NCBI GenBank assembly: GCA_900769075.1
Contig: CAAGFE010000028.1
Location: 1 to 23,653 of the forward strand
Direction of reading: 5' to 3'
DNA: 23,653 bases
DNA from: Clostridia bacterium
Lineage (GTDB): Bacteria; Bacillota; Clostridia; Christensenellales; Aristaeellaceae
The position numbers and the translations under genes were made by a program. The notes under the pieces were generated by a model, which was not told the DNA's origin, searched no databases, and worked only from the letters and a program-made list of their open reading frames with translations. Shown one piece after another: positions 7,499 to 15,161 of this stretch. How positions within the stretch are numbered: position 1 is the stretch's first letter; each line of letters starts with the position of its first letter.

Positions 7499-10400
7499 TC
7501 ATGCAAGGATGAGCTGTGCAGGCCTGCCCGCAATCGTCCTGGTGCCGCGCTGGGCAGAAGCGCCGCTTACCGTCGGCTCCACCGTCCGGCCCACCTCGCG
7601 CTTGTCCATCACGATTGTGGCCTGTCCAACCCCTGCGTCGCGGTTCGCCTGGGCCACCGCCTCACCCATGCGGTCATAGTCAATCGTCGCTCCGCTGCCA
7701 TGGTCCATCGCCGCAGCATTGGCTGCCGCCAGCTCCGCATAGTCGATGCTTCCACCGCGCACCGTCGCCACCTTGGTCTGCGCCATGCCGGCAAGGGCCG
7801 CAGCCGCATCCGCGATGCGGTACATGCGGTTTTCAACGCCCTGGGCAAAGCCCTCCGAGGTCTGCTCGCCAAGGTAGGCCATCCGGCGGCTCGGGCTGTG
7901 GATGTCCAGCTCCCGCTGCGCCGTAGCGTAGGCCAGCCGCGCCGCTCGCCGCGCCGCCTGTACGATGGCTCCTGTGCCGCTTTGGATGCCCAGCGCAATG
8001 CCACGGCTGATGTTCAGCCCGATGGCGCTGAAAATGCCGCTGGCAACCATGGCATTGAGCGTATCGATGGCGGCCTGCATGGCGATTGTCATCGCTTCCG
8101 CCACTTCATCCGACGACCCCTCAATGCCGGATGCGGTCGCGCTCACGGCGCTGCTGACGATGGCGTCCGCAATCTGCTTTTGCCCATCGTCGCCAAATCC
8201 CTTGCCGCTTCCGCCTGCCTGCCGGCCGGATGATGTGTCATGCACGGCAGTCCCTTTTCCGCCGAAGTACCCGGTGATCTCCGACCAGATCCCGCCCAGC
8301 AGCTTTCCGACGCTCTCCTTGACAGCATCCCATGCACTTTGTATGGCAGTGCCGACGCCGTCAAAGATACCGCCAAACCAGTCCGCCAGGCTGCCGAAGC
8401 AGCCGAGGATGTCCCCCCATATGCCGGTAAATACGCCCTTGACGTCAGCTTCCGCGGCTTTCCAGCCGTTTTCCGCCGCCTGCTTGGCCTTGCTTCCCCC
8501 GGATTCACCGCCAAAGATCACCTTGACGATGTCGGACAGGCTGCCGAAAATACCGCAGATCGCGCCCCATACCTTCGAAAAGCAGTCCTTGACCGCTTTG
8601 ATGGCATTTTCCAGCGCATCATCCACGCTGATCTCGCCGGACAGCATCCCCTCGACGATGTCCTTGAGGGTGCCGAAGCACCCGGTGATCGCGTCCCACA
8701 GCCCGCCGAAATACCCCTTGAGCGACTCCATGACCGCGTTGACCGGCTCGCTGATGGAGCCCTCCGGCAGACTGAGCACGCTTTCCAGGATGTCTGCCAG
8801 GTTGCCGAAGCACCCGGTAATCGCGCTCCATACCTTCTCAAAGCAGTCCTTGACCGCTTTGGTGGCCTGCTCCAGCGCTTCATCCGCGCTGATCTCTCCG
8901 GACAGCAGCCCCTCGACGATGTCCTTAAGGCTGCCGAAGCACCCGGTGATCGCTTCCCACAGCCCGCCGAAATACTCCTTGAGCGATTTCATGACCGCGT
9001 TGACCGGCTCGCTGATGGAGCCCTCAGGCAGACTGAGCACGTCCTCCAGGATCCCTGCCAGGCTGCCGAAGCACCCGGTGATCGCGCTCCATACCTTATC
9101 AAAGCAGTCCTTGACCGCTTTGGTGGCCTGCTCCAGCGCTTCCTCTACGCTGATCTCTCCGGACAGCAGTCCCTCGACGATGTCCATGAGGCTGCCGAAG
9201 CACCCGGTGATCGCGTCCCACAGCCCGCCGAAATACCCCTTGAGCGTTTCCATGACCGCGTTGACCGGCTCGCTGATGGAGCCCTCCGGCAGATTGAGCA
9301 CGTCCTCCAGGATCCCTGCCAGGCTGCCGAAGCACCCGGTGATCTTTTCCCAGATGCCCGCGAAGAATTCGGTCACACTCTTGTCGCCCGAAATCTCCAC
9401 CCACACCGATTTCAGCGACTGCAGCAGGCCATCCAGCAGCCCCTTGGCCAGCTCCCATGCGGCAGACAGGAGGGCCGGGATATTTTTGATGAGGAAGCTG
9501 CCCAGCTGGCCCACCAGCTGACCAGCCACACGGCCTATGTCGCCCGCATTGGAGGACAGCGCCGTCAGCACGCTCTGCAGCAGCCCCATCGCGGCGGGCA
9601 GAATCCGGTCGATCATGCCGGGCAGCTTTTCCCCCAGCGCACCGACCAGGCGTCCAATTGCGTCCGATACCTCGGGCAGCGCATCGCCAATCATGCCGAT
9701 GATGTCGTCCAGCGCGCCGCTCGCCTCATCCAGCAACTCGTCCACCAGCTCACCGATTTCGCCGGGGCTGATGCCGTCCCGCAGCGCCGTGCTGACCTTG
9801 GCCATGGCAGCGGTGGCCCGTCCCACCAGCGGCTGGAAGGCGGGGATCAGCGCCAGGCCGATGCTGGTTTTGAGGCCCTCGGCGGATGCCTTGGCCCGCT
9901 GCATCTCATCGTCAAAGCCGCCCATGGTGGCGATTTCCTCATCGGTAAACACCGTGCCCATGCGCCTGGCCTCGTCACCCATCTCGCGGAAGGCCTTGCT
10001 GCCCGCTTCGATCAGCGGGTTCAGCTGCTTTGCCTGCTCGCCGAAGATCTTCATCGCTGCCGCGTCGCGCTCTGTTTCGTTTTCGATTTTTCCAAGCGCG
10101 TCGATGGTATCCCAAAAAACGTCCTCGCTGCTGCGCAGCCGCCCATGCACATCTTTGATGGATACACCCAGGGTCGCAAACCGCGCTGACGTTTCCTTAT
10201 TGCCATTGGCCGCATCGCCCATGGCCTGCGTCATCTTGGACATGCCCTGGGTCATGATTTCAACGGAGGTGTCGATGAAGTTGGACGCGTATGCCCACTC
10301 CTGCAGGCTCTTTTGGCTGATGCCGGTCTGCGTGCTCAGGGTGGCCAGGTCGTCCGCGTACTTGCCCGCGCCGACGGAGAGGTCGAACCCCGCCTTGACA

Positions 10401-10933
10401 GCAGCCGCAGCCGCAGCCGTCAACGCTGCCATTGCCGCCGCAGCCGCCTTTGCCCCCGTGACCAGCACGCCCCCCATGGTCTTTGCCGCCCCGGCCAGCA
10501 CGCCTTGCAGCGCCGCATGCTTGTCCCCGGCCTCCTTGGCGGCGGTCTTTTGCTGCTCCAGCTCGCTTTGCACGTCGCTCAGTTCATTGCTGCACTTGTT
10601 CAGCGCGGTCTGCGCGTTGGCCAGCTTGATGCGGTACTGGTCTGCTTCCTCGCTGCTTTCGCCAAAGTCGCGCTTGGCGATTTCCAGCATCTCGCTGAGC
10701 ACCTTGACCTTTTCGGCGTGCACCTTCTGCTGCTCGCCCAGCGCCTTCTGCTTGGCGGTCAGGGCCTCGACGCTGTGCTGGTTGTCGCCAAATGCACTGG
10801 TTACAGCCTTGGCCTCGGTTTTGACCAGCTGCAGCTGGCGGCCGATGTTTTTCAGCGCGTCCCGGTAGGTGGTTTCGCCATCCACCCCGACGCGCGTTTT
10901 GAGCTCGATTGCTTTTGCTCCTCCGGCCATCAT
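7499..10933 (-). CDS. Tape measure protein
   Basis: 1144 residues, the longest gene, set between tail chaperones and distal tail protein as expected. It starts at ATG 10933 (a second ATG follows directly) behind AAGGA. Residues 1-130 form a charged coiled coil; 140-190 are an Ala-rich hydrophobic stretch (ATKxx, AAAAMAALTAAAAAAVKAG). Residues 190-400 match the usual phage tail tape region (ADDLATLSTQTGISQKSLQEW and so on). Residues 536-796 are three tandem 87-residue repeats. The C-terminus has GIALGIQSGTGAIVQAARRA and ELDIHSPSRRMAYLGEQTSE, the common end motif of Firmicutes tape measures. Its length sets tail length, and it helps DNA enter the cell. Confidence 0.95.
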   Translation of the reverse strand: MMAGGAKAIELKTRVGVDGETTYRDALKNIGRQLQLVKTEAKAVTSAFGDNQHSVEALTAKQKALGEQQKVHAEKVKVLSEMLEIAKRDFGESSEEADQYRIKLANAQTALNKCSNELSDVQSELEQQKTAAKEAGDKHAALQGVLAGAAKTMGGVLVTGAKAAAAAMAALTAAAAAAVKAGFDLSVGAGKYADDLATLSTQTGISQKSLQEWAYASNFIDTSVEIMTQGMSKMTQAMGDAANGNKETSARFATLGVSIKDVHGRLRSSEDVFWDTIDALGKIENETERDAAAMKIFGEQAKQLNPLIEAGSKAFREMGDEARRMGTVFTDEEIATMGGFDDEMQRAKASAEGLKTSIGLALIPAFQPLVGRATAAMAKVSTALRDGISPGEIGELVDELLDEASGALDDIIGMIGDALPEVSDAIGRLVGALGEKLPGMIDRILPAAMGLLQSVLTALSSNAGDIGRVAGQLVGQLGSFLIKNIPALLSAAWELAKGLLDGLLQSLKSVWVEISGDKSVTEFFAGIWEKITGCFGSLAGILEDVLNLPEGSISEPVNAVMETLKGYFGGLWDAITGCFGSLMDIVEGLLSGEISVEEALEQATKAVKDCFDKVWSAITGCFGSLAGILEDVLSLPEGSISEPVNAVMKSLKEYFGGLWEAITGCFGSLKDIVEGLLSGEISADEALEQATKAVKDCFEKVWSAITGCFGNLADILESVLSLPEGSISEPVNAVMESLKGYFGGLWDAITGCFGTLKDIVEGMLSGEISVDDALENAIKAVKDCFSKVWGAICGIFGSLSDIVKVIFGGESGGSKAKQAAENGWKAAEADVKGVFTGIWGDILGCFGSLADWFGGIFDGVGTAIQSAWDAVKESVGKLLGGIWSEITGYFGGKGTAVHDTSSGRQAGGSGKGFGDDGQKQIADAIVSSAVSATASGIEGSSDEVAEAMTIAMQAAIDTLNAMVASGIFSAIGLNISRGIALGIQSGTGAIVQAARRAARLAYATAQRELDIHSPSRRMAYLGEQTSEGFAQGVENRMYRIADAAAALAGMAQTKVATVRGGSIDYAELAAANAAAMDHGSGATIDYDRMGEAVAQANRDAGVGQATIVMDKREVGRTVEPTVSGASAQRGTRTIAGRPAQLILA
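8546..9328 (-). repeat. Three tandem 261-bp repeats inside the tape measure gene
   Basis: Three head-to-tail copies of a 261-bp unit begin at 9328, 9067 and 8806 (minus strand), with no frame change. Each codes 87 residues beginning GSLAGILEDVL or GNLADILESVL and ending KVWSAITGCF or KVWGAICGIF. Each unit is itself two half-units sharing a W-x-x-ITGCFG-S/T/N-L-x-x-I core. More diverged copies of the core occur on both sides, about nine in all. The third copy is the most diverged. Confidence 0.95.
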
Positions 10934-10945
10934 CTCACATCCTTA

Positions 10946-11541
10946 TTATGGCCTTGGTATATAATCCAGCTTGACCACCTGCGCGGGGGTTTGACTTCTT
11001 CCTGCCCCCCTGCCGGCAGCGGCATGCTTTTGCCCCCGCCCCATCTCCGATAGCAACAGACAGATGGCGCGAGGGGTGGAATCCCAGAATTCCGCAACCG
11101 TCATGCCCAGGTCAAGCGCGTGGTACATCAGCCACGCCCAGGGGAATCTGCTGTCTCCGCCCCGGGCGCGGCCCATCAGTTTCCCTGCTGCTGGGGATCG
11201 GGCAGGGTGTCGAGGACGGCCTTGCGCACCACATCCCGCAGCTGATCGATGCAGTCGTAGGTAAAGAGCTCGTCAAAGGTGTCCCAGTCCATGCCCGCGC
11301 CGCCAGCCCTCATGGCGCCATAGATGCAGGCCTGGATGGCGCGGTGCTTTTGCTGTTGCAGCTCCAGCATGATCTGCATGTACTCCGCATCGATGCCGTA
11401 CTGTTCCTCGTATACCTGCTCGGTAATGCGGGCCTGCTTGTTGCCCCACTTGAGCTGGTAGGTCATGCCGTCCAGGGTGACGCTCTGCGCGGGCTGAACC
11501 AGGTCGCGCCCGCGGATGATATTGTTATGATGATCTTCCAT
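10946..11541 (-). CDS. Tail assembly chaperone GT (product of -1 frameshift)
   Basis: The predicted long product reads the G frame from ATG 11541 to the GGGAAAC slippery site at 11185-11179, shifts back one base, and continues in the second frame to the stop at 10946. It would contain 121 residues of G, a Leu, then the 76-residue T part (starting MGRARGGDSRFPWAWLMYHA). The T part alone has an ATG at 11176, one base overlapped with the G stop (TGATG), so independent starting is the alternative. In siphoviruses the G and GT proteins bind the tape measure during tail assembly. The frame relation (T is in the -1 frame of G) and site support this reading. Confidence 0.82.
11176..11541 (-). CDS. 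Tail assembly chaperone G
   Basis: 121 residues from ATG 11541 to TGA 11176, between the major tail protein and the tape measure, as for lambda-G-type chaperones. It reads MEDHHNNIIRGRDLVQPAQS, then LDGMTYQLKWGNKQARITEQ, then a helical region ending DVVRKAVLDTLPDPQQQGN. The LDGxxYxLKWGNxxxRxTE pattern is common in clostridial tail chaperones. The only Shine-Dalgarno, AAGGAGG, is 43 bases upstream with an 11-pair hairpin in between. The slippery heptamer GGGAAAC forms its last two codons, allowing a longer GT product. Confidence 0.87.
   Translation of the reverse strand: MEDHHNNIIRGRDLVQPAQSVTLDGMTYQLKWGNKQARITEQVYEEQYGIDAEYMQIMLELQQQKHRAIQACIYGAMRAGGAGMDWDTFDELFTYDCIDQLRDVVRKAVLDTLPDPQQQGN
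11179..11185 (-). promoter_or_regulatory. Slippery heptamer GGGAAAC for programmed -1 frameshift
   Basis: The minus-strand bases are exactly G-GGA-AAC in the reading frame of chaperone G (X-XXY-YYZ), followed at once by the TGA stop. Slipping back one base yields GGG-AAA and continues into the T frame. This resembles the lambda G/GT site GGGAAAG. GC-rich bases directly downstream could form a stimulating stem, but I see no strong one. Confidence 0.85.
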
Positions 11542-11591
11542 ATCCAGCGCAGGCCCGGGGACGATGCTGTACCCGGGCCTGCTGCCTCCTT
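11541..11591 (-). promoter_or_regulatory. Hairpin-separated ribosome binding site of the tail chaperone gene
   Basis: The Shine-Dalgarno AAGGAGG is at 11591-11585 and the ATG at 11541-11539. Between them a perfect 11-pair stem, GCAGGCCCGGG (11582-11572) with CCCGGGCCTGC (11559-11549), encloses a 12-base loop. If folded, only 2 plus 7 bases separate the two sites, which is a normal spacing. No start codon suits the Shine-Dalgarno otherwise, and no U-run follows, which argues against a terminator. Confidence 0.7.
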
Positions 11592-11633
11592 CTGCCCCTT
11601 GGGGACTTAGATTTTTAGTTGCTTGGTGGACGC

Positions 11634-12251
11634 TTACCCCTTTTCAGCCGCCGCCTCGTAGACGGACTCGAACCACTCGTCGACGACGCTGGCGGTCACG
11701 GTGGGATCATCGCTGTCCACCACCATGGCCAGCTTGCCGTCGTGGATGCGGCGGTCGCAGACGGCCTCCAGGGTCTGGGTCTGATACTCGTAGCTGCCGG
11801 GCGTATCGGTCTTGCCGGAGGTATCACCCTCGGAAAACGCGCCGCGGTAAAACCACCACAGTTCCTTGGCGCCGTTATCCTTGGTGCGGCACAGGCCGAT
11901 GGCGCACTCCACATCCTCCGCGTCCTCGCCGCCCAGGATCACAACGCCGTTGGCGTCGGTCTTGCGGCCCAGGACATAGTTTTTGTTCTCGGGCTTGACG
12001 TTGGCCATGTTGACCTTGACCGTGTAGCGCTCCACGCGCTTGCGCTTGCGCACCACGCGGTTGCTGGCGTTCAGCTCGCCCTCCTTGTAGGTGGGCGTGA
12101 TGGTCACCTCGATGCCCATGCCCAGCACGCGGGGGGCATCGTAGGTGGGCAGGGAAGCAGCGGTATCCGCCGTCTTGCGCTTGGCCACATACACGTCCAG
12201 CACACCGGTAAACTCACCGACATACGCGGTATTATTCACAACCTCGCTCAT
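11634..12251 (-). CDS. Major tail protein (phi13 family)
   Basis: 205 residues from ATG 12251 with GGAGGATT upstream. Residues 1-30 (MSEVVNNTAYVGEFTGVLDV), the ITPTYKEGELNASNRVV segment and the WWFYRGAFSEGDTSGKTD segment match the phi13-type major tail protein family. This protein polymerises into the tail tube of Gram-positive siphoviruses. It follows the head-tail joining genes and precedes the chaperones. The 92-base gap after it is one of the longest in the late operon and holds the hairpin at 11549-11582. Confidence 0.92.
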   Translation of the reverse strand: MSEVVNNTAYVGEFTGVLDVYVAKRKTADTAASLPTYDAPRVLGMGIEVTITPTYKEGELNASNRVVRKRKRVERYTVKVNMANVKPENKNYVLGRKTDANGVVILGGEDAEDVECAIGLCRTKDNGAKELWWFYRGAFSEGDTSGKTDTPGSYEYQTQTLEAVCDRRIHDGKLAMVVDSDDPTVTASVVDEWFESVYEAAAEKG

Positions 12252-12254
12252 GGG

Positions 12255-12596
12255 TTAATCCTCCTTCTTTTCCCCGGTTGCCAGGCGCAGCGTGATGGCG
12301 ATGTGCCGATACCGGGTGTCCTGCTCGTAGGTTTCCGGCCCCCAGGATTCGATGCGGCATCCGGCGCGCCGCAGCCTTTGCAGCGTTGCGGATAGCAGCT
12401 CGTCCAGGGGGGATTTTGAGTACAAATCGACCTGCATCAGGTGCTCGACGCGGTACCAGGCGTTGCTGGCGCTGATGGGCCGGGCCAGCACCTCCAGCCA
12501 GGCGATGTAGGTGTCCGGGCGCTCATCCAGGGGATGGCGGCCCACCTTGGGGGCCAGGCCTTCAAGCGCCGATTTAATGGTCTCGTGGATCGTCAT
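12255..12596 (-). CDS. Tail completion / tail terminator-like protein
   Basis: 113 residues. The ATG at 12596 overlaps the upstream stop as ATGA. It begins MTIHETIKSALEGLAPKVGR, contains TYIAWLEVLARPISASNAWYRVEHLMQVDLYSKSP and LLSATLQRLRRAGCRIESWG. This layout (a helix, YxxW, then VDLYSK and a helical pair) is the common pattern of minor tail terminator proteins placed between HK97-gp10-like and major tail protein genes. The role as a ring at the top of the tail is from gene order. Confidence 0.83.
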   Translation of the reverse strand: MTIHETIKSALEGLAPKVGRHPLDERPDTYIAWLEVLARPISASNAWYRVEHLMQVDLYSKSPLDELLSATLQRLRRAGCRIESWGPETYEQDTRYRHIAITLRLATGEKKED

Positions 12597-12991
12597 GAGC
12601 CGTCACCTGCCAGCACATTGACCATGGCGCGCTGTACGTCCTCCGCGCTGCGCTCGATGGCCGTACGCATCCAGGGACGGGCAGGCATGTTGCTGCGCCC
12701 GTACTCTAGCACATGGCCAACCTGCGCGTTGGTGGTCTTTTTTTGTCCGCGCCGGTTGCCGGTCGGCTCCACGTCCGCGTAGTAGCCGTCAGCGACGGTG
12801 TGCCTGACCTCGGAGACGGTGATGCTGTCACGCAGCTCGCCCGTTTCCACCGGCACGCTTGCCCGCATGGCCTCCTGGGCGACGCGGGCGCCCGCCAGCA
12901 CGGCAGCCGGTGCGCGCTCCTTGATCGTATCCGCAGCCAGGTCAAGCTGACAGATCGCCTCATCAAGGCCTGTCATGCTAAATCTCGCCAT
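12593..12991 (-). CDS. HK97 gp10-like minor capsid/tail protein
   Basis: 132 residues from ATG 12991, which overlaps the preceding gene by 14 bases. The family marks are clear: an N-terminal helix, APAAVLAGARVAQEAMRASVPVETGELRDSI, and the C-terminal HVLEYGRSNMPARPWMRTAIE. Such proteins join head and tail (HK97 gp10 family). Gene order connector, adaptor, gp10, terminator, major tail protein is the standard set here. Confidence 0.92.
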   Translation of the reverse strand: MARFSMTGLDEAICQLDLAADTIKERAPAAVLAGARVAQEAMRASVPVETGELRDSITVSEVRHTVADGYYADVEPTGNRRGQKKTTNAQVGHVLEYGRSNMPARPWMRTAIERSAEDVQRAMVNVLAGDGS

Positions 12992-13331
12992 GGCTCTCGC
13001 ACTCTCCCTTGATCCGCCGGGTGTGCAGCAGCATCCAGCCGCGCCGCTGGTTTCCCAGGTGGTCGATGTCGGTGATCTCGTACACCGCGCCCAGGTAGTT
13101 CACCGCCATGCCCTCGGTCAGACCGGCGCGCCAGCGGATCTTGAAATCCTTGCGCTTTTCTGCCTGGACGGTGGCGGCAGCGTAAAACTCCCGTCCGCCC
13201 ACGTCCCGGGCATGTGCCTTGATGCGGGCAAGCACCTCCCATGCGCGGATAGCGTTTCCCTGGCTGTCCTGGCCGGATCGGGGCGTGAGCAGCACGATCC
13301 AGTCCCGAAGCTCGCCGCAGTTATCGTACAT
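12978..13331 (-). CDS. Head-tail adaptor protein
   Basis: 117 residues from ATG 13331 with GAGGTGA upstream. It is beta-rich with the pattern DWIVLLTPRSGQDSQGN, AWEVLARIKAHARDVGGREF, DFKIRWRAGLTEGMAVNYLG and VYEITDIDHLGNQRRGWML, which is the SPP1 gp16 / Phage_H_T_join family. It would seal the portal and connector to the tail. The 3' end overlaps the next gene. Confidence 0.92.
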   Translation of the reverse strand: MYDNCGELRDWIVLLTPRSGQDSQGNAIRAWEVLARIKAHARDVGGREFYAAATVQAEKRKDFKIRWRAGLTEGMAVNYLGAVYEITDIDHLGNQRRGWMLLHTRRIKGECESHGEI

Positions 13332-13340
13332 GGTGTCACC

Positions 13341-13601
13341 TCACAGGCTCAGCTGGCGGATGATGCTGCCGACCCCGTAGGGCAGCTCGGCGGTTTTGTC
13401 GCCGAGCGCCCCGCGGTTGTCGTAGTAGTGCACGGACAGCATGTAAATGCCCAAGTCATAGAGGGGATTTTCCGATTCCGGAGCCGGCACCCCCGCATTG
13501 GCAAAGTATCGCTGGGCGGCAGCCATGCAGAGTTGCAGCTCGCGGTCGTCCTCATTGGGATCGACCACGGCATACCGCTTGAGATCGTTGATGTTCGGCA
13601 T
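13341..13601 (-). CDS. Head-tail connector (gp6-like)
   Basis: 86 residues from ATG 13601 behind GGAGGT. It is helical: LQLCMAAAQRYFANAGVP, LYDLGIYMLSVHYYDNRGAL and the end GVGSIIRQLSL. This YxLGIxxLxxHYYDNRG...PxGVxxIIxQL pattern is the gp6-like connector / DNA-packaging protein family of HK97-like phages. The product would form a ring under the portal. Confidence 0.9.
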   Translation of the reverse strand: MPNINDLKRYAVVDPNEDDRELQLCMAAAQRYFANAGVPAPESENPLYDLGIYMLSVHYYDNRGALGDKTAELPYGVGSIIRQLSL

Positions 13602-13616
13602 GGCTACCTCCGTGCG

Positions 13617-13865
13617 TCAGTTAATAGGTGGGATGGGCATATCCTCTGCGGCAAGGCGCTTGAGCACCTCTGCCCGGAAGCTGCCCAGTGCAGCCTCGAC
13701 TTGCCCCCGGTGCTTCTCCGCCTGATAGGCGGGATGCAGCAGCAGGGACGTGTTGACCCGCTTGCCGGGGACGTAGCTGCACTGCAGCGTGGCGATCTGC
13801 GTCACGCCGTCTGCCACCTGCATGGTCAGGCTATGGGTCGTTTCGACCGTCGCTGCGTTGCTCAT
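13617..13865 (-). CDS. Hypothetical phage protein between capsid and connector, 82 aa
   Basis: 82 residues from ATG 13865 with GGAGGGG upstream. It begins MSNAATVETTHSLTMQVADG, continues VTQIATLQCSYVPGKRVNTS and ends AAEDMPIPPIN. No family is recognised. The place, right after the major capsid gene, would suit a head decoration or completion protein, but nothing in the sequence proves that. Confidence 0.75.
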   Translation of the reverse strand: MSNAATVETTHSLTMQVADGVTQIATLQCSYVPGKRVNTSLLLHPAYQAEKHRGQVEAALGSFRAEVLKRLAAEDMPIPPIN

Positions 13866-13876
13866 AGCCCCTCCGA

Positions 13877-15157
13877 TCAGGCGCGGGCCGCCAGGGTCAC
13901 GTAGGGAGAGCGGGCGATGGTGGAGTTGTTGCCGGTGATGGTGCTCATCCAGTCAGGACGGCCGCCGATGCGCCAGGAGAACTTATACGCCATCTGGTCG
14001 GTGTCGAAGTACATGTGCATGGACACCTGCTTGGTGATGCCGGTGCGCTCGATCAGCAGGTACTGGCTGGCGTCCAGGAAGGCGATGTCGCCCACCGCGC
14101 CCAGGGCGCTGGCCTGCTCCAGAGGCACCACATCGCGGCCCAGAATCTTGCCGGCCTCGTTGCCGAACGCGCCCGCGGGCAGGTAGAGCTGCGCACCGTT
14201 GGCGTTGCCGCCGCTGGAGGTCTCCAGGAGCAGCTGCATCAGGTCGATCTCCATGTCCTGGTTGATGTACCACTTGGCATTGGCGCGGCACTGGGCGGGC
14301 ATGCGGTTCCACATGTTGAAGATGTTCTTCACGTTGATGGACTTCGCAGCCTGGGAGGTTTCCTTGGACACCGTCACCAGGGCAGCGTTGGCGGTGTTGA
14401 CCATGCCCAGGGGCATAGAGCCGGTGCCCGTGCCGCTGAAGATGGCCTCGTCCGCCTTCCAGGCAAATTCCCGGGACACCAGGTCGGACAGGATGCTCTC
14501 GATGGCGGGCTCGTCCTGCAGCAGCTCCTCGGTCACGGGGCAGAGGGCGGTCAGCTTGTCCAGCTGGGTGGTGCGCTCGTCAAACGCGGCCTTGCTGCCG
14601 GTGTACTGCGCTGCCTCCGCCTTCCAGTAGGCCAGCACGCCGCCGTGGCGCTTGCCGTCCTTGCGCTCGGACTCCACCAGATAGGTCTCAATCAGGCGGT
14701 TGCCCGCGATCTGCACGCGGCGCGCCTGGGGCAGCAGCACGCTGCGCTCCTGGATGAGGTCGATGATGCCCTCCGCATACTCCGGGGGGACGAGGTAGCC
14801 GCCGTCGCCGGGGGTACCCTCGTTGGCGCCTGCCGCGGTGTTGAGGATCAGGCGGCTGTCAGCAGCGCCGCCGAGGGTGCAGGCATTGCGCACGCTGGCA
14901 GCAAATTCACCCATGGAGCGGAAGCCGCCGTTCTTGCCCTCGGCCTTCTTGGCTTCGGGAGCCTTGCCCTCCGCATCGTCGATGCCGCGCTGCAGCAGCG
15001 CCGCGCGCACCTCCAGCTCGTCCACCTTGTCGCTCTGGGCCTTGATCTGCTCCATGGTGGTGTCCTTGGCGGTCGCCATGGTCAGACCCTTTTCGATTTC
15101 GGCCTTGATCTCGGCGCGGATGTCCTTCAGTTCCTGCTTCATCTGGATGATGGTCAT
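13877..15157 (-). CDS. Major capsid protein (HK97 family)
   Basis: 426 residues from ATG 15157, chosen for AAGGAG 7 bases upstream; the frame is open to 15403, but that part lies over the protease gene. Residues 1-80 are a charged coiled coil (delta/scaffold domain: MTIIQMKQELKDIRAEIKAE and LEVRAALLQRGIDD). The mature shell begins somewhere after about residue 90. The typical HK97-fold features follow: GDGGYLVPPEYAEGIIDLIQ, VRIxGNRLIE, FxWKADEAIFSGTGTGSMPLG, and an end with YFDTDQMAYKFSWRIGGRPD. It forms the capsid shell and is cut by the ClpP-like protease encoded just before it. Confidence 0.95.
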   Translation of the reverse strand: MTIIQMKQELKDIRAEIKAEIEKGLTMATAKDTTMEQIKAQSDKVDELEVRAALLQRGIDDAEGKAPEAKKAEGKNGGFRSMGEFAASVRNACTLGGAADSRLILNTAAGANEGTPGDGGYLVPPEYAEGIIDLIQERSVLLPQARRVQIAGNRLIETYLVESERKDGKRHGGVLAYWKAEAAQYTGSKAAFDERTTQLDKLTALCPVTEELLQDEPAIESILSDLVSREFAWKADEAIFSGTGTGSMPLGMVNTANAALVTVSKETSQAAKSINVKNIFNMWNRMPAQCRANAKWYINQDMEIDLMQLLLETSSGGNANGAQLYLPAGAFGNEAGKILGRDVVPLEQASALGAVGDIAFLDASQYLLIERTGITKQVSMHMYFDTDQMAYKFSWRIGGRPDWMSTITGNNSTIARSPYVTLAARA

Positions 15158-15161
15158 GGTG

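Noticed and set aside
8546..9328. Repeat array considered as a CRISPR or other non-coding repeat
   Set aside because: Period 261 bp, no spacers, and continuous in frame within the tape measure gene.
7965..10189. Long open frames on the plus strand (518 and 649 residues) opposite the tape measure gene
   Set aside because: They mirror the tape measure gene, repeat its periodicity, have no ribosome sites and have low-complexity Ser/Pro or Asp/Leu/Gln/His-rich content typical of antisense frames in GC-rich DNA.
11549..11582. Hairpin upstream of the tail chaperone considered as a terminator
   Set aside because: No U-run follows, and stopping here would cut off the whole tail and lysis part of the operon.
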